Translations under genes and position numbers: made by a program
Source: Semisulcospira habei
Taxonomy: Eukaryota; Mollusca; Gastropoda; Semisulcospiridae
Length of the DNA: 64,000 nt
Reading direction: 5' to 3'
Assembly (NCBI GenBank): GCA_036245525.1
Contig: BTPG01000005.1
Location: 205,234,210-205,298,209, forward strand
Notes under the pieces: model-generated
Told to the model about the DNA's origin: nothing
Seen by the model: only the letters and a program-made list of their open reading frames with translations
Databases searched by the model: none
Shown here: one piece after another, positions 53,442-63,681 of the stretch
Layout of the letters: every line of letters starts with the position of its first letter
Numbering within the stretch: position 1 is the stretch's first letter

Positions 53442-54133
53442 AGTGAGTTCACGTCAGTTTTGCTCACTCAGAAAATCAGTGTGCTGTCGAGACAGTTTTA
53501 GTTGCTTATAGAAGATAATATTGTGTACAAGAAGTTTCCATTAGATTGACACAAAGCAATTGCACTGTTGCACAACTGGAGAAAGAGAGACATAGGTTTT
53601 GTTGCTTATAGAAGATATACTGTTGTACAATCATTTCCCATTAGAATTACACAAGACAATTGCAGTTTTGCACAAATGGAGAAGAGAGAGTTTTTGTTGC
53701 TTATACTAGAAGATTACTGTCGTACAAGTAGTTCATTTAGAATTACACAAGACGATTGCAGTGTTGCACAACTGGAGAAGAGACACATAGTTTTTGTTGC
53801 TTATAGAAGATATACTGTCGTACAAGTAGTTCCCATTAGAATTACACAAGACAATTGCAGTGTTGCACAACTGGACAAAGAGAGACATAGTTTTTGTGTT
53901 GCTTCTACAATTGCTTCTTTCTGCCAGACTTTGTTTGCCATACCAAGATCCGTACCAGAAATTGACAGTCACACATGTGTATCCATTGCCTTGCCCCACA
54001 GTGCAAATTTGATCGGTCATGATTACAACAGATCAACAGTGTTTATGTGACTGGTAATTGTCAGTATTTTACTGGGTTGTTTTTCACCGAAAAGTAGCAC
54101 ATGGTGGGCAATGCAGGTTAGAAAAGAGAAATA
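53442..54133 (+). other. 3' flank / probable 3' UTR of Patched-like gene
   Basis: Begins right after the stop; contains the minisatellite below and no coding potential. Confidence 0.5.
53501..53910 (+). repeat. Minisatellite, about 4 copies of about 100 bp
   Basis: GTTGCTTATAGAAGATA.. units start at 53501, 53601, 53696 and 53796 with a last partial at 53898; 85-95% similar by eye, older than the 67- and 136-bp arrays. Confidence 0.9.
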
Positions 54134-54339
54134 TTAACACATTTTGCCCCATGACTGAAATCTTCAAGTTGCCCTCTGAAGGACTGTATTACAATTCTGG
54201 AGACAGATTGAGCATGATAGTTCAAGGGTGGTGCCAGAATAGCTTGGCGCCTATGGTCGCCAAGCTATTCTGGCACCACCCTTGAACTATCATGCTCAAT
54301 CCATCTCTTGCTGTGGTGTGTCGGGGCTGAATGAGTTAA
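54134..54339. mobile_element. Hairpin MITE with F4 core and F1-type arms
   Basis: TTAACACATTTTGCCCC ... GGGGCTGAATGAGTTAA; core TTCAAGGGTGGTGCCAGAAT mirrored, flanked by GATTGAGCATGATAG / CTATCATGCTCAATC. Confidence 0.82.
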
Positions 54340-54496
54340 TTGCGGAGGCAGTATAATAATGTTTAGTTGTGAGATAAATTTGTGTATGTGGAAAAACCCT
54401 TTCCCTTCTTGTCCCTTGATTTCCTGAGGCCCACAAGTCAACACTCTGATGTCCCCCCTCCTCTGCCCCCGCTCCCCTCTTTTTCTGAGGCTGAAC

Positions 54497-54875
54497 TAGA
54501 AACTGATTGTACTGTGGCCCGAAGACCAGATTGGACGGGCACTATAAAAAATAATACTGATTGTCAAAAACCCTACTGCAAATACTGATCAAAAGTATTT
54601 GGGACTTCATTGTAGTATTTTGAGTTGTTTTTTCTTACAAAGATTATAGAGCCCCCCCCCTCCCCCTCCCCCCCCCCCCCCCCCCCCCCCCAGGCCTAAA
54701 CTTGGAACTGATTGTACTTTGACAGGGACTAACTTTGATGGGCACTGTGGCACTATTTTGGCCTGGTACCAATGAAAGAAAACGCTGTTAGAAACCCAAG
54801 TGCAAGTACTGATCAAAAGTATTTTGGGACGCTGTTCTAGGATTTTGTGTCCTATTTCTCAACAAAGATTTAAGA
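54497..54875 (+). repeat. Degenerate direct duplication of about 200 bp
   Basis: GAACTAGAAACTGATTGTACT.. (54493) and CTTGGAACTGATTGTACT.. (54703); both contain TACTGATCAAAAGTATTT. Confidence 0.75.
54652..54692. repeat. Poly-C tract
   Basis: About 38 of 41 bases are C; it separates the two duplicated units. Confidence 0.95.
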
Positions 54876-55118
54876 AAGAAGGTTGCACTCTGACATTTTC
54901 ACCATGACCTTAGCAAATCTATTTGTTGTTACCTTGCTAAGTCATCCTGTTAGTGTTTTACCCAAAGATGGATAGGATGTTACGCTTTAGCCATGTGTAA
55001 CGGCACATTTATTCATAACACTTGTTCTTTACCTTTAACCCATTTAACCCCAATGCCCTATTGCAGGCGATGGATTGACCATTATAATGCAAGGATAGTA
55101 TCAGATTAGCTTGGCGCC

Positions 55119-55447
55119 AATAATAATAATAATAATAATACCGTTATTATATAGGCGCTTTTTTTCTCAATTTTTTGGGGCAAATCGACTCAAAGCGCCG
55201 CGAACTGAAACCCAACACGCACACTCACGTAACAGACACGAATTTACGCCATTTAAGACAAACACAGTACAAGACAGACGAAGGGCCAGTTCAGCTACTG
55301 AAGTTACAGAGATTTTTGATCACTTGTATTTGAAATTTGTAAAGTGGCCTGAAACCGGTACCAAAGTGTGGGGGGTTTGGGATGGGTGGGGGGTGGAAGA
55401 ACCGGAGTACCCAGAGAAAGAACCCCCGACGGTCCGCCCGAATTAAC
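55119..55447 (-). mobile_element. LINE 3' end with (ATT)n tail, inside the F1 MITE
   Basis: Starts with AAT repeats; the reverse complement ends in a GGCGCT..ATAATAACGG(ATT)n-type LINE 3' end. Its 5' part contains the next insertion. Confidence 0.65.
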
Positions 55448-55830
55448 CCCCCACCCGGGTCTGCCCTGGGGGACTTGGGTGGGGTTAGGTATTTTTTAGT
55501 TCCCAGGGTCATCCTGGTCAGCCCCACAGGGTGGGTTTTTCTCTCTATTCTGGGGCATGTGTTTCTGTCTACCCAAGGTCCATTCATCTGTATTTGCCTT
55601 TTTAAAACTCTCCCTACTGTCTGCACTGCCTGTAGCTCTTGATATTGGATGTGTGTTGCTAAATGGTCTTAGCTTTATTTATGCCCCATGTTGTAGGTTT
55701 ATTTAATGTATTTGACCGGCTGGCGACATACATTCAATTTTCTGTTTAGTTTTTTTTTCACAAGCAGTGCAGGCACGTCCTGAGAAAGCCTTGTTGCTGT
55801 CGGGACGTTAAGCAATGTACAATCAATCAA
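55448..55830 (+). mobile_element. Retroposon copy 2 with 14-bp target duplication
   Basis: Same family as 20092-20411, AATC-rich tail, flanked by CCGCCCGAATTAAC at 55434-55447 and 55831-55844. Confidence 0.88.
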
Positions 55831-56002
55831 CCGCCCGAATTAACGGTGACAATAGGCGCCAAGCTAATCTGGCACTACCCTTGAATTATGGTCAGTCCAT
55901 CATATGCGACTGGTACATAGTTGTTGGATGACACTCTAAATTTAGGAAATGTGGCTGTTGGGTTAAATGGATTAAAATGTGATGCAACTTGAATGTTTGA
56001 AA

Positions 56003-56008
56003 AATAAA
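56003..56008 (+). promoter_or_regulatory. Candidate polyadenylation signal
   Basis: The first clean AATAAA I see downstream of the stop codon of the Patched-like gene. It is 2.6 kb away, beyond several repeats, so the real 3' end may lie elsewhere. Confidence 0.2.
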
Positions 56009-56240
56009 TGTATTTTTGATGTTATCATGAAATACATGAATTTTCTTGCCATGTAATGCAACTTCTCATATTTATGTCTATATAATGAGTAATATTTCCT
56101 CCAGTGTTTGCGTATTTACGGGTTAACAAGAACAAGCACAGTGTGCAACTGTGTACAGTGATTGTAATTGCATAGCATTGTAAAATAATAATAATTTGGT
56201 TTTTTAATTTATTGTATTTAATTTAATGTGCGTCAGATTT

Positions 56241-56330
56241 TTAACCTTTTGGCTGTTGTTAGCGTTTTTTTCACGATGATTCTGGCAGGAATGATTTCGA
56301 AAAGAAAATACTACCGACAGTCAAACGGCT
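56241..56330. mobile_element. F2 hairpin MITE
   Basis: TTAACCTTTTGGCTGTTG ... CTACCGACAGTCAAACGG. Confidence 0.72.
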
Positions 56331-56497
56331 ATTTCTTGCCAGTAAAGTGGAATGCTTTAAATGAGATACTCAGGATGCCTTTTTAATTTGCAGTTAATTT
56401 TATATCTCAAAATTAGTTGTGCATTTTGAAGCGTTTTAAATACCCAAGTCTATGGTGAATTTATTAGCAATACCTCTGCCAGGTAGCTCCTTCCTCT

Positions 56498-56578
56498 TCA
56501 GGAGGCACAGAGTCTCATGAGGGCCTTGCTGCTATAGCTGCAGAGGCTGATGAGACTCTGTGTCCCTTAGTGTCACTA
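56498..56578. mobile_element. F3-like hairpin
   Basis: AGGAGGCACAGAGTCTCATG mirrored by TGATGAGACTCTGTGTCCCT. Confidence 0.65.
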
Positions 56579-56698
56579 GCGTCATGCAGGTGTGCGTCAT
56601 GCAGGGTGTCTCTACTTGTGTCGTCAGATAAAACGCCATCTGGGATTAGCCTACAACTATGTATGGACTACAGGAGGTACACGATTTTTTCCCTCATT

Positions 56699-56853
56699 TT
56701 AACCCCTTCTCTGTCAAGAAAAAGACAAAGCTTGCAAGAGACATAGATCTTCATGAGCCCCTACAGTTGTGGGGGCGCATGAGGATCTGTGCCTCTTGCT
56801 GACAACGCTTTGTACCCTTGTTCCTCAGGGAGGTGGGGGTCTTTAGCACTTAA
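56699..56853. mobile_element. F3 MITE, complete
   Basis: TTAACCCCTTCTCTGTC ... GTCTTTAGCACTTAA; shares TTAA 56850-56853 with the next F4. Confidence 0.8.
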
Positions 56854-57227
56854 CCCATTACATCCTGAGGCTGAATTTTTAAAAAATGTGCTTATTGTCC
56901 TTCGAAGGCTACATTACAGATTAAGGAGATACATCAAACATTTTAGTTCAAGGGTGGTGCCAGAATAGCTTGGCGCCTCAGGCGCCAAGCTATTCTGGCA
57001 CCACCCTTGAACCAGTTTTGTCAAATTTATTTCATGCAATACAATAGTGTATCAGGATGAAAAGGGTTAAATGATTCAGGAACACAATCTGTGACCATTT
57101 TAGTTCAAGGGTGGTGCCAGAATAGCTTGGCGCCTCAGGCGCCAAGCTATTCTGGCACCACCCTTGAACTAGTTTTGTCAAATTTATTTCAGGCAATACA
57201 ATAGTGTATCAGGATGAAAAGGGTTAA
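56850..57227. mobile_element. F4 hairpin MITE with a 157-bp tandem duplication
   Basis: TTAACCCATTACATCCTGAG .. GGATGAAAAGGGTTAA at 57070, then the core and right end are repeated to a second GGGTTAA at 57227. Confidence 0.85.
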
Positions 57228-57633
57228 ATGATTCAGGAACACAATCTGTGACCGCTGGCAGTGAAGGAGTTAATGTACTTATCAGAATATTCTCCAGAAA
57301 GGTGATATTTTGGACGTCTGTTGCGAGAAAAATCTTGCATGCAGATCACGCAAAGAACGTGTCGTTTTATTGTGACTGTTGAGGTTGTACACGTACTTAA
57401 ACTTTGTATAATTGAGTGACCTTCCGGTTTAGAGGAGATAGTTCATGTGGGCTGACTACAATGAGATTGCAAAGAAAGATCTGCCTTTTTCGCACATTTT
57501 GTGCGCATCAGTTTCAACTAGAAGCGACTTAGTTTGTTTATTTAAATTGTATTTCATTTAGTGTAAGCTGTACTTCGGTTTAACTTTTTACTGTCTTTAA
57601 CGTAATGTAAGTTGTATTTCATTTATTGTTTTT

Positions 57634-57671
<38 letters not shown>

Positions 57672-57749
57672 AATAATGGTAAAATAATTCCTTTTAACAC
57701 AGTTGTATTTAAAGTTGATGTCTTACTTGTGATTGTACATAGATCCTCC
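57228..57749. other. Non-coding; (GT)n inside
   Basis: A (GT)n microsatellite lies at 57636-57670; otherwise nothing recognised. Confidence 0.5.
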
Positions 57750-57963
57750 TTAACCCTCTTAGCCCCACGGCCACATTTCCTAACTTTTGGAGGCCTTGTC
57801 TAACGACTATGTACCAGTTGTAGGAGATGGACTGATCATGATAATTCAAGGGTAGTGCCAGATGAGCTGGGCGCCTTCAGGCGCCCAGCTCATCTGGCAC
57901 TACCCTTGAATTATCATGATTAGTCCATCTCCTGCTGCAGGGTCCCAGGGCTAAATGGGTTAA
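57750..57963 (+). mobile_element. F1 hairpin MITE, complete
   Basis: TTAACCCTCTTAGCCCC ... GGGCTAAATGGGTTAA; core arms of about 50 bp around GGGCGCCTTCAGGCGCCC. Confidence 0.9.
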
Positions 57964-58164
57964 CTCCTAAAGTACAGATGAAATACTGTGATCGGATTTT
58001 TCAGCTGTCTTTTGATGATGCCAATATGGATAGAAATGTTTGATGGCCACTTAGTGATTGCATGGTTTGCCGATGGATGATCGATGAATAATGAGTCAAT
58101 CTTTGTGCAATACATATAAATGAGCTTGGATCAAAGTCATTCGCTTGTCTGAACAAGGCACACT

Positions 58165-58290
58165 TTGTTGTAATGGGAGATTGATTGACCATGATAGTTA
58201 TTAAGCCAGTCAGGCACTCCCCTTCAACTACCATGATCAATCCATCTTCAGCAGCTGCTGTGGGATGTATGTTGGGGATATAGAGAAAAC
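58165..58290. mobile_element. F1 remnant
   Basis: GGGAGATTGATTGACCATGA ... CTACCATGATCAATCCATCT; TTAA ends lost. Confidence 0.6.
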
Positions 58291-58314
58291 AGGGTTTGTG
58301 GTGTGAAAGTTAAA

Positions 58315-58334
58315 TAATAATAATAATAATAATG
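58315..58334. repeat. (AAT)n microsatellite
   Basis: Six to seven AAT units. Confidence 0.9.
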
Positions 58335-58559
58335 CATAGTATTTATATGCCGCATTTCTCATACTTATAATATAACTCGATGTGCAGAAAGAGATTCTGT
58401 GTAAACACATTTTTTGTATGAAAGGTACTTTGATGTGTAAAAGAAAAAAAAAAACTTATTTGAGAACAGAAGAAAAAGAATACAACGTCTTGAATCATAG
58501 ATCAGGGGAAATAAAACAGTGTTTTGTTTCCCCTTAACTGTTTTGTATGTATCATCATT

Positions 58560-58990
58560 GTTTTGTGGCTCACGGGCTATAAACTAATCAAGCCACACTC
58601 TTCAAACTTGGCCCAAGGATACCCTTATCGCAAGACCTTTCTAAGCTTACCAATTTCGGTGACCTCATTGAAAGGTCAGGGTCAGAGGAGTCCAGAAATA
58701 GATAAATAATAGCCATATTTTGACAAAAAATGTTCTTGACAAATACTGTTTACAACATCAGACCCAAACTTACTATAATAACCTTCGGTGAATACAAATT
58801 GCATAACCCCTCGAAAAATGCGTAAATGATTTTGCTTGTAAAAAAAAAGTCTTCTGTGTAGACAGTTGAACACTTGCTGATTTCAGTGATTTATCAGAAA
58901 AGTCAAGGTCACAAAGGTGAGATTAATTTTGGTGTATGTGGATTGGTCGTGCACGTGAGCCATAAGTTCTTTGACAATCATGCTTGTTTT
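58560..58990 (+). repeat. Shortened copy of the 1.2-kb satellite-bearing element
   Basis: TCTTCAAACTTGGCCCAAGG, GTGACCTCATTGAAAGGTCA and the end CGTGAGCCATAAGTTCTTTG. Confidence 0.7.
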
Positions 58991-59166
58991 GATACGTTAT
59001 TGTTTGATGGTTGCCATGGTGTGAAATGACTGACAAAAAAACCACCAAGCGGAACATTTTTGGTCAATGTAAATGCACAGACCAGGTCCAGGGTCCATGT
59101 ATTTCCGATGATCTCAAAATCCACTTTGTATTTAGTTCAAGTCCATAAAACTTGACGCCGAACACC

Positions 59167-59413
59167 TTAATCAATTCAGCCCTGACGCCCTACAGCAGGA
59201 GATGGGTCGACCATGATAATTCAAGAGTAGTGCCAGATTAGTGCCATGATAATTCAAGTGTAGTGCCAGATTAGCTTGGCGCCTGTCGGCGCCAAGCTAA
59301 TCTGGCACTACCCTTGAATTATCATGTTCGATCCACCTCCTGCAACTGGTGCATAGTCATTAGATGATGCCTGCAAAATTTGTAAAATACGGCCGTTGGG
59401 CTGAACGAGTTGA
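59167..59413 (-). mobile_element. F1 hairpin MITE with a 38-bp arm duplication
   Basis: CCATGATAATTCAAG(A/T)GTAG.. occurs twice in the left arm; the core GGCGCCTGTCGGCGCC is otherwise intact. Confidence 0.82.
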
Positions 59414-59499
59414 CCCTCTGCATGTCGGTAGCAGTTTTAGTCGGTCAGTCCTATAGGAGTCATTGCGACTAAAACTGATATTGACACGCAAAGGGTTAA
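59410..59499. mobile_element. F2 hairpin MITE
   Basis: TTGACCCTCTGCATGTCGG ... TTGACACGCAAAGGGTTAA; abuts the previous F1 and shares its terminal bases. Confidence 0.8.
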
Positions 59500-59708
59500 C
59501 TAGGCGTTTTACTGATTGACATTTTGTTTTAGCTCGATGATCTATCATCATGTATTTATTTATTTATCTGTTGATCTCACTCTGAATGTTATGATTTTGT
59601 ACATTTAGCTCCCTGTGATTCCAGACTTAATGACAAAATGGTGTACATGTATGTATTCTTGTTAGACTTCTGTCAAATCCTGAACAAGTATATGCACAGA
59701 GGCCTTTA

Positions 59709-59737
59709 CAAAAAAAAAAAAAAAAAAAAAAAAAAAT
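59709..59737. repeat. A homopolymer
   Basis: About 29 A. Confidence 0.95.
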
Positions 59738-59834
59738 CAGTGAAATTTGTCACTGCTTTTATTCTTTATTCCACTTGTTATTTTATTTCATTTATTATTA
59801 TTGTTATTATATTATTAATTATTATCATTCTTTT

Positions 59835-61030
59835 GTCTCACATGTGAAGCAAAAGTGAGGTTGTGTTTTGGGCCAGTAGTCATCAGTCTGTTGTCTGGTA
59901 TCCTTGGTAAACTTTGTTGATGCTTTCTCTGAGGCTAATTAATACACAGACTTTAAACTTGGCCCAAGGAGACCTTTCTAAAAATACCATTGTTAGTGAC
60001 CTTCAAAGGTCAAGGTCACAGGGGACCCAGAAATAGGTAAAACTAGCTGTTTTTTGACAAACACAGTTTTTTCCCTCAAATACAATTTGTGTGAAATTGC
60101 CAATTTTGGATACTCACAAACCAGATAGGTGAGGCTAGCGCTGGCAGAATTGTAAACAAACCAAGGGGAATCACACAGCGCAGGACAGACACACAGTTAG
60201 ATCCCCTGCCCCCACCTATCAGGCACCCAATCGCCAGGCCACAGAGAAATACGCAGGTATAGAATAAGACAATCATTTGCATCCTCAAAAGAATGCATCA
60301 GGTCTCTTATATAACCCATATCTTTCTCCGGAACTTAGGAAGTAGGCAGGAGAAACATACATAAACAAACACGAAGGTGCATTACTATAGAATTGTAGTT
60401 TTATCAATTTAAAAAAAACAACTTTTCAATCAAGTGTGGCACAAAGGCAGCAGATGATAAGACCTTCCTATGCATACTTATTTAGTTGACCCATCACAAA
60501 GGTTAAGGGTCATTGGGTGATCCAGAAATAGGTAAAATAAATAGCGATATTTTAACAAAAACTGTTTTTCTCAAGTACTATTTTCAACTTTAATCCCAAA
60601 CTTGGTACAGAAATACCTGATTTTAAGACCTATCTACACATAATAATTTGGATGACCCCTTGGATGGGTCAAGGGTCACAAGAGGTCAGCAAATGCGTGA
60701 AAAATGCCAATTTTGGATAGAATTGTAGTTTTATCAAAGTTTTTGCGAACTTTTCAATTGAATTTGGCATAAAGGTAGCCGATGACAAAACCTTTCTATG
60801 TACACTAATTTAGTTAACCCATCACAAAGGTCAAGGTTCACAGTGGATTGACAGATTTGTGATAATTTTTCAGGAAGCATGGATTTTGTTGGTACAGGAG
60901 CAAGCCCTTTTCTTATTTTAAGATGCTTGAACACTTGCTAATTTCTGTGACACGTCCGAAAGGTCATGCTCACAAAGGTCACATGTGGATCAGTCATGCA
61001 TGTGAGCCATTAGGGCTTTGCCTTTCTTGT
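59835..61030 (+). repeat. 1.2-kb satellite-bearing element, interrupted
   Basis: Starts CACATGTGAAGCAAAAGTGA, ends ATGTGAGCCATTAGGGCTTT then GCCTTTCTTG; interrupted by the inverse 210-bp repeat at 60140-60357. Confidence 0.75.
60140..60357 (-). repeat. Dispersed repeat of about 210 bp, copy 2
   Basis: Inverse match to 22262-22467; inserted in the preceding element. Confidence 0.75.
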
Positions 61031-61040
61031 TTTCCATTTG

Positions 61041-61254
61041 TTAACCCTTTTAGCCCCAAGGTCCCATTTCTCAAATTTTGGAGGTGTTGCCTAATGACTA
61101 TGTACCAGTTGTAGGAGATGGATTGATCATGATAATTCAAGGGTAGTGCCAGATGAGCTTGGCGCCTGAAGGCGCCAAGCTCATCTGGCACTACCCTTGA
61201 ATTATCATGATCAACCCATCTCCTGTTGCAGGGTCCCAGGGCTAAAAGGGTTAA
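61041..61254 (+). mobile_element. F1 hairpin MITE, complete
   Basis: TTAACCCTTTTAGCCCC ... GGGCTAAAAGGGTTAA; core GGCGCCTGAAGGCGCC. Confidence 0.9.
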
Positions 61255-61569
61255 TAGTAACTTTTTTTCTAAGCAGATTTTTATAGTCATTTGTTTTTAC
61301 ATGTCATGTGAAGTTTGGTTTTGTACCATGTTGTGGACCTAGTCTTATACATTGTTGCTGTTGTTGTTATTATTGCAATCGTCAAATCAGTTACCAAAAA
61401 TAGTTAATTAATGTATTTATTTATCAAGAGCCTCTTTGTACTAGTGCGTGTAGAGCTTTTAACTTCATAGTTACAAAGGTGTGTAACTTCATAGTTACAA
61501 AGGTGTGTGTGCATTGACTTTCTCAACACAGATTGATTGATTAATTGATTGACTGATTGATTGATTGTG

Positions 61570-61720
61570 CAGCGACTTCTTATCGATCGATCTCGTCCGA
61601 GGGCCCTGGGTTCGAATCCAGCTAGGGTAAAAATTCGTTCAGACCCTATTTCGGTGCTCCGTCTTTGAAATAACCTTCATGGTGGACAAAAGACGTTGAG
61701 CCCAAAAGGTTTAATGTTTT
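61570..61720 (+). mobile_element. tRNA-like SINE (candidate)
   Basis: Exact box-B consensus GGTTCGAATCC at 61609; no convincing tRNA body upstream. Confidence 0.5.
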
Positions 61721-61860
61721 TTTATCTTATCGATCGATTGATTTTGTACTCATGTTAACAGTGTTTACACCTGTTTTTGAGAATGAGTCATTTTGTTGCA
61801 AGCCAGATGTGATTCAGTTTGATTTTTGCTTAACAACTAAAGTGATTTTTTCACTTCAGT

Positions 61861-61953
61861 ATTTACCCCTTTGCGTGTCAGTAGCAGTTTTTGTCGTGAT
61901 GATTCCTGCAGGATCATTGCGATAAAAACGGCTACTGATGTGCAAAGGGTTAA
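61861..61953. mobile_element. F2 hairpin MITE
   Basis: TTTACCCCTTTGCGTGTCAG ... CTGATGTGCAAAGGGTTAA around GATTCCTGCAGGATC. Confidence 0.82.
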
Positions 61954-61974
61954 CCTTGTGAATGGATGAACCAC

Positions 61975-62050
61975 TTATGACAGCTCCAGGGAAGTGTTTG
62001 AGGTTAGCTTGGTGCTTTTGAAAAGCACAAAGATAATCAGGCACTGGTAC
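61975..62050. mobile_element. F1 core remnant
   Basis: AGGTTAGCTTGGTGCTTTTG ... AGCACAAAGATAATCAGGCA. Confidence 0.45.
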
Positions 62051-62161
62051 CAAACCTGTTTACCCAAACGATTTGTGCATATTTTTACACGGAAAATTAA
62101 AAACCCGAATACACAAATACGAATCTGTTTTTAGGAATACGGATGTCGTTTGGAATTATTT

Positions 62162-62212
62162 TTTTTATTTTTATTTATTTATTTATTTTTTTTTTTTTGG
62201 GGGGGGGGGGGG
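62162..62212. repeat. T-rich then poly-G tract
   Basis: ATTT repeats running into 15 G. Confidence 0.9.
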
Positions 62213-63181
62213 TACATAGTACTCTGCATTCCGTAACTTTTCCGATCCACGTTTTTCTATAGCGCCGCCATTTTGAAATTGCTGGTGAAGAAACGTTTGA
62301 CAACAAAAGACTGAAAAAGCTACAAACAATGAGAACAGTGAAACCCATATTTTCAGTACTGTGTTTGTGTGTGTGTAACTATTATTTGCAGCACACAAAT
62401 ATAAGCCTGTATCTTACTCGTTTCAGAAAAAAAATCTATTTGAAAAAACGCTTTAGCCAAAATAGGCTTTTTAGATGCGAAGTACAGAAAACAGGCCCAG
62501 CCCATACTTTCTGCTTTTTGAGGGGGTAAACAGGTCTGCACTGCCCTTGAGCTTTCATGGTCGGTCCATCTCGCGTGCATGTTTGCAGTGCATCACAGCC
62601 ATTTCAAGTCTAATATGTTGAGCCTTTTGGCTCTGGGTGTAAAAAGATGTCAGTCGTACCAAATAATTCAACTGTGTGCTTTCGAAAAATTGATGTTCAA
62701 AGCGACATATCATGTTTGCCGGTTAAGTTTTTGTCGTGTTGAATAATCAGAACGCACTAGAAATAAAAAAGTATATTGTTGTTTGTGATTTTGAGGTGTG
62801 TGTGTGTCGTGCGTGAGACTGAGTTTGTGAGAGTTTGGCTGTTGTCATTTCGAGTCTCAAACACGCGCGCGCGCGCGCGCGCTGCGTGTGTACGAGAACT
62901 GCCAACCGCGATAAACATCACTGACTGCGGTTTAGTTTCAACCTTTATCCGTCGCGGATATCACGCGGTCACTTTGATAACTACATTGCAAGATAACACA
63001 ACTCTTTCAGTAACAGTAATCGGTTAATTATTTTTTATGTGCCACTCTAATTAATATTAATCGGTGTTTTCATACGTTTTGATACATCAAAGTATTACCT
63101 AACAGACCTTGGTCTGATTACAATATTCGGACAGGGTACGGTGCTTCATCCAGCCTCATCCTTGTGGCAAGCGACATACAT
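62213..63181. other. Intergenic, little structure
   Basis: A (CG)n run at 62862-62881, a GT-rich stretch at 62795-62815 and an F1-like scrap near 62540-62570; no gene seen. Confidence 0.45.
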
Positions 63182-63189
63182 TCACACGC

Positions 63190-63236
63190 GTCCCTGCAGT
63201 CAAAGGGGCTCATGAGGATCTATGCCTCCTGCTGAC
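63190..63236. mobile_element. F3 half hairpin
   Basis: GGGGCTCATGAGGATCTATG then CCTCCTGCTGACC; only the right arm remains. Confidence 0.6.
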
Positions 63237-63681
63237 CGAGATGGGCTCCAGCTGTCCCTCGGACTAATGTTATTCCGGGTTAGGCGCGCAGCAGCCTGCG
63301 TTGTGATTATGGTTGATAGTATTGTTTGGCCTTCATAGATAAGTCACATCAGAGTTGGCCGTGAGACCCAGTGAGACAAGACCCGCGGGCCGCAGTTGAC
63401 CCGCGCATGTGTGCAGGCCAACTGCGGCTTACGTCTGCCCGACAGCCTTGTGCTTCATTAGTGGGTAACGTGCACCCGACACAGTTAAAAGTTGCAGTGC
63501 TAGTCAGTTACTGAGTTAGCACACTCGCAGACTGGTAGGGCCGCGCTTTGAAAACTCTCCCCTGACGCCTGTAGACTTCACGCACTACCCTTGCGCTATC
63601 ACTGTCGATCAATACCGACGCCAAGCTAGTCAGACAGAAGCCACAAAGCTATCACGGTAGGATCCATCTTTTGAACTGACG
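63237..63681 (+). other. Upstream region / 5' UTR of the carboxylesterase-like exon
   Basis: A short inverted repeat, AGTTGACCCGCG / GGCCAACTGCGG, near 63390-63428; no clear TATA or start-site signal. Confidence 0.3.

Larger units (their letters stand above)
55035..55975 (-). mobile_element. F1 MITE interrupted at its centre
   Basis: Left half 55035-55118 (TTAACCCATTTAACCCC .. GCTTGGCGCC), right half about 55854-55975 (GGCGCCAAGCTAATCTGG .. ATTAA), separated by about 735 bp of inserted retroelements. Confidence 0.82.

Noticed and set aside
53118..53231. Open frame before exon 19
   Set aside because: The acceptor ctttcatccacag at 53229-53231 and the phase match to exon 18 place this in the intron.
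53568..54050. 160-aa repeated frame after the Patched-like gene
   Set aside because: Product of the 100-bp minisatellite; starts inside the repeat and has no codon-level conservation.
55111..55446. 111-aa frame with Arg/Pro-rich end
   Set aside because: Antisense reading of the LINE 3' end and its microsatellite.
61600..61630. tRNA gene suggested by GGTTCGAATCC
   Set aside because: No acceptor stem, anticodon arm or box A at the proper place; more likely a SINE remnant.
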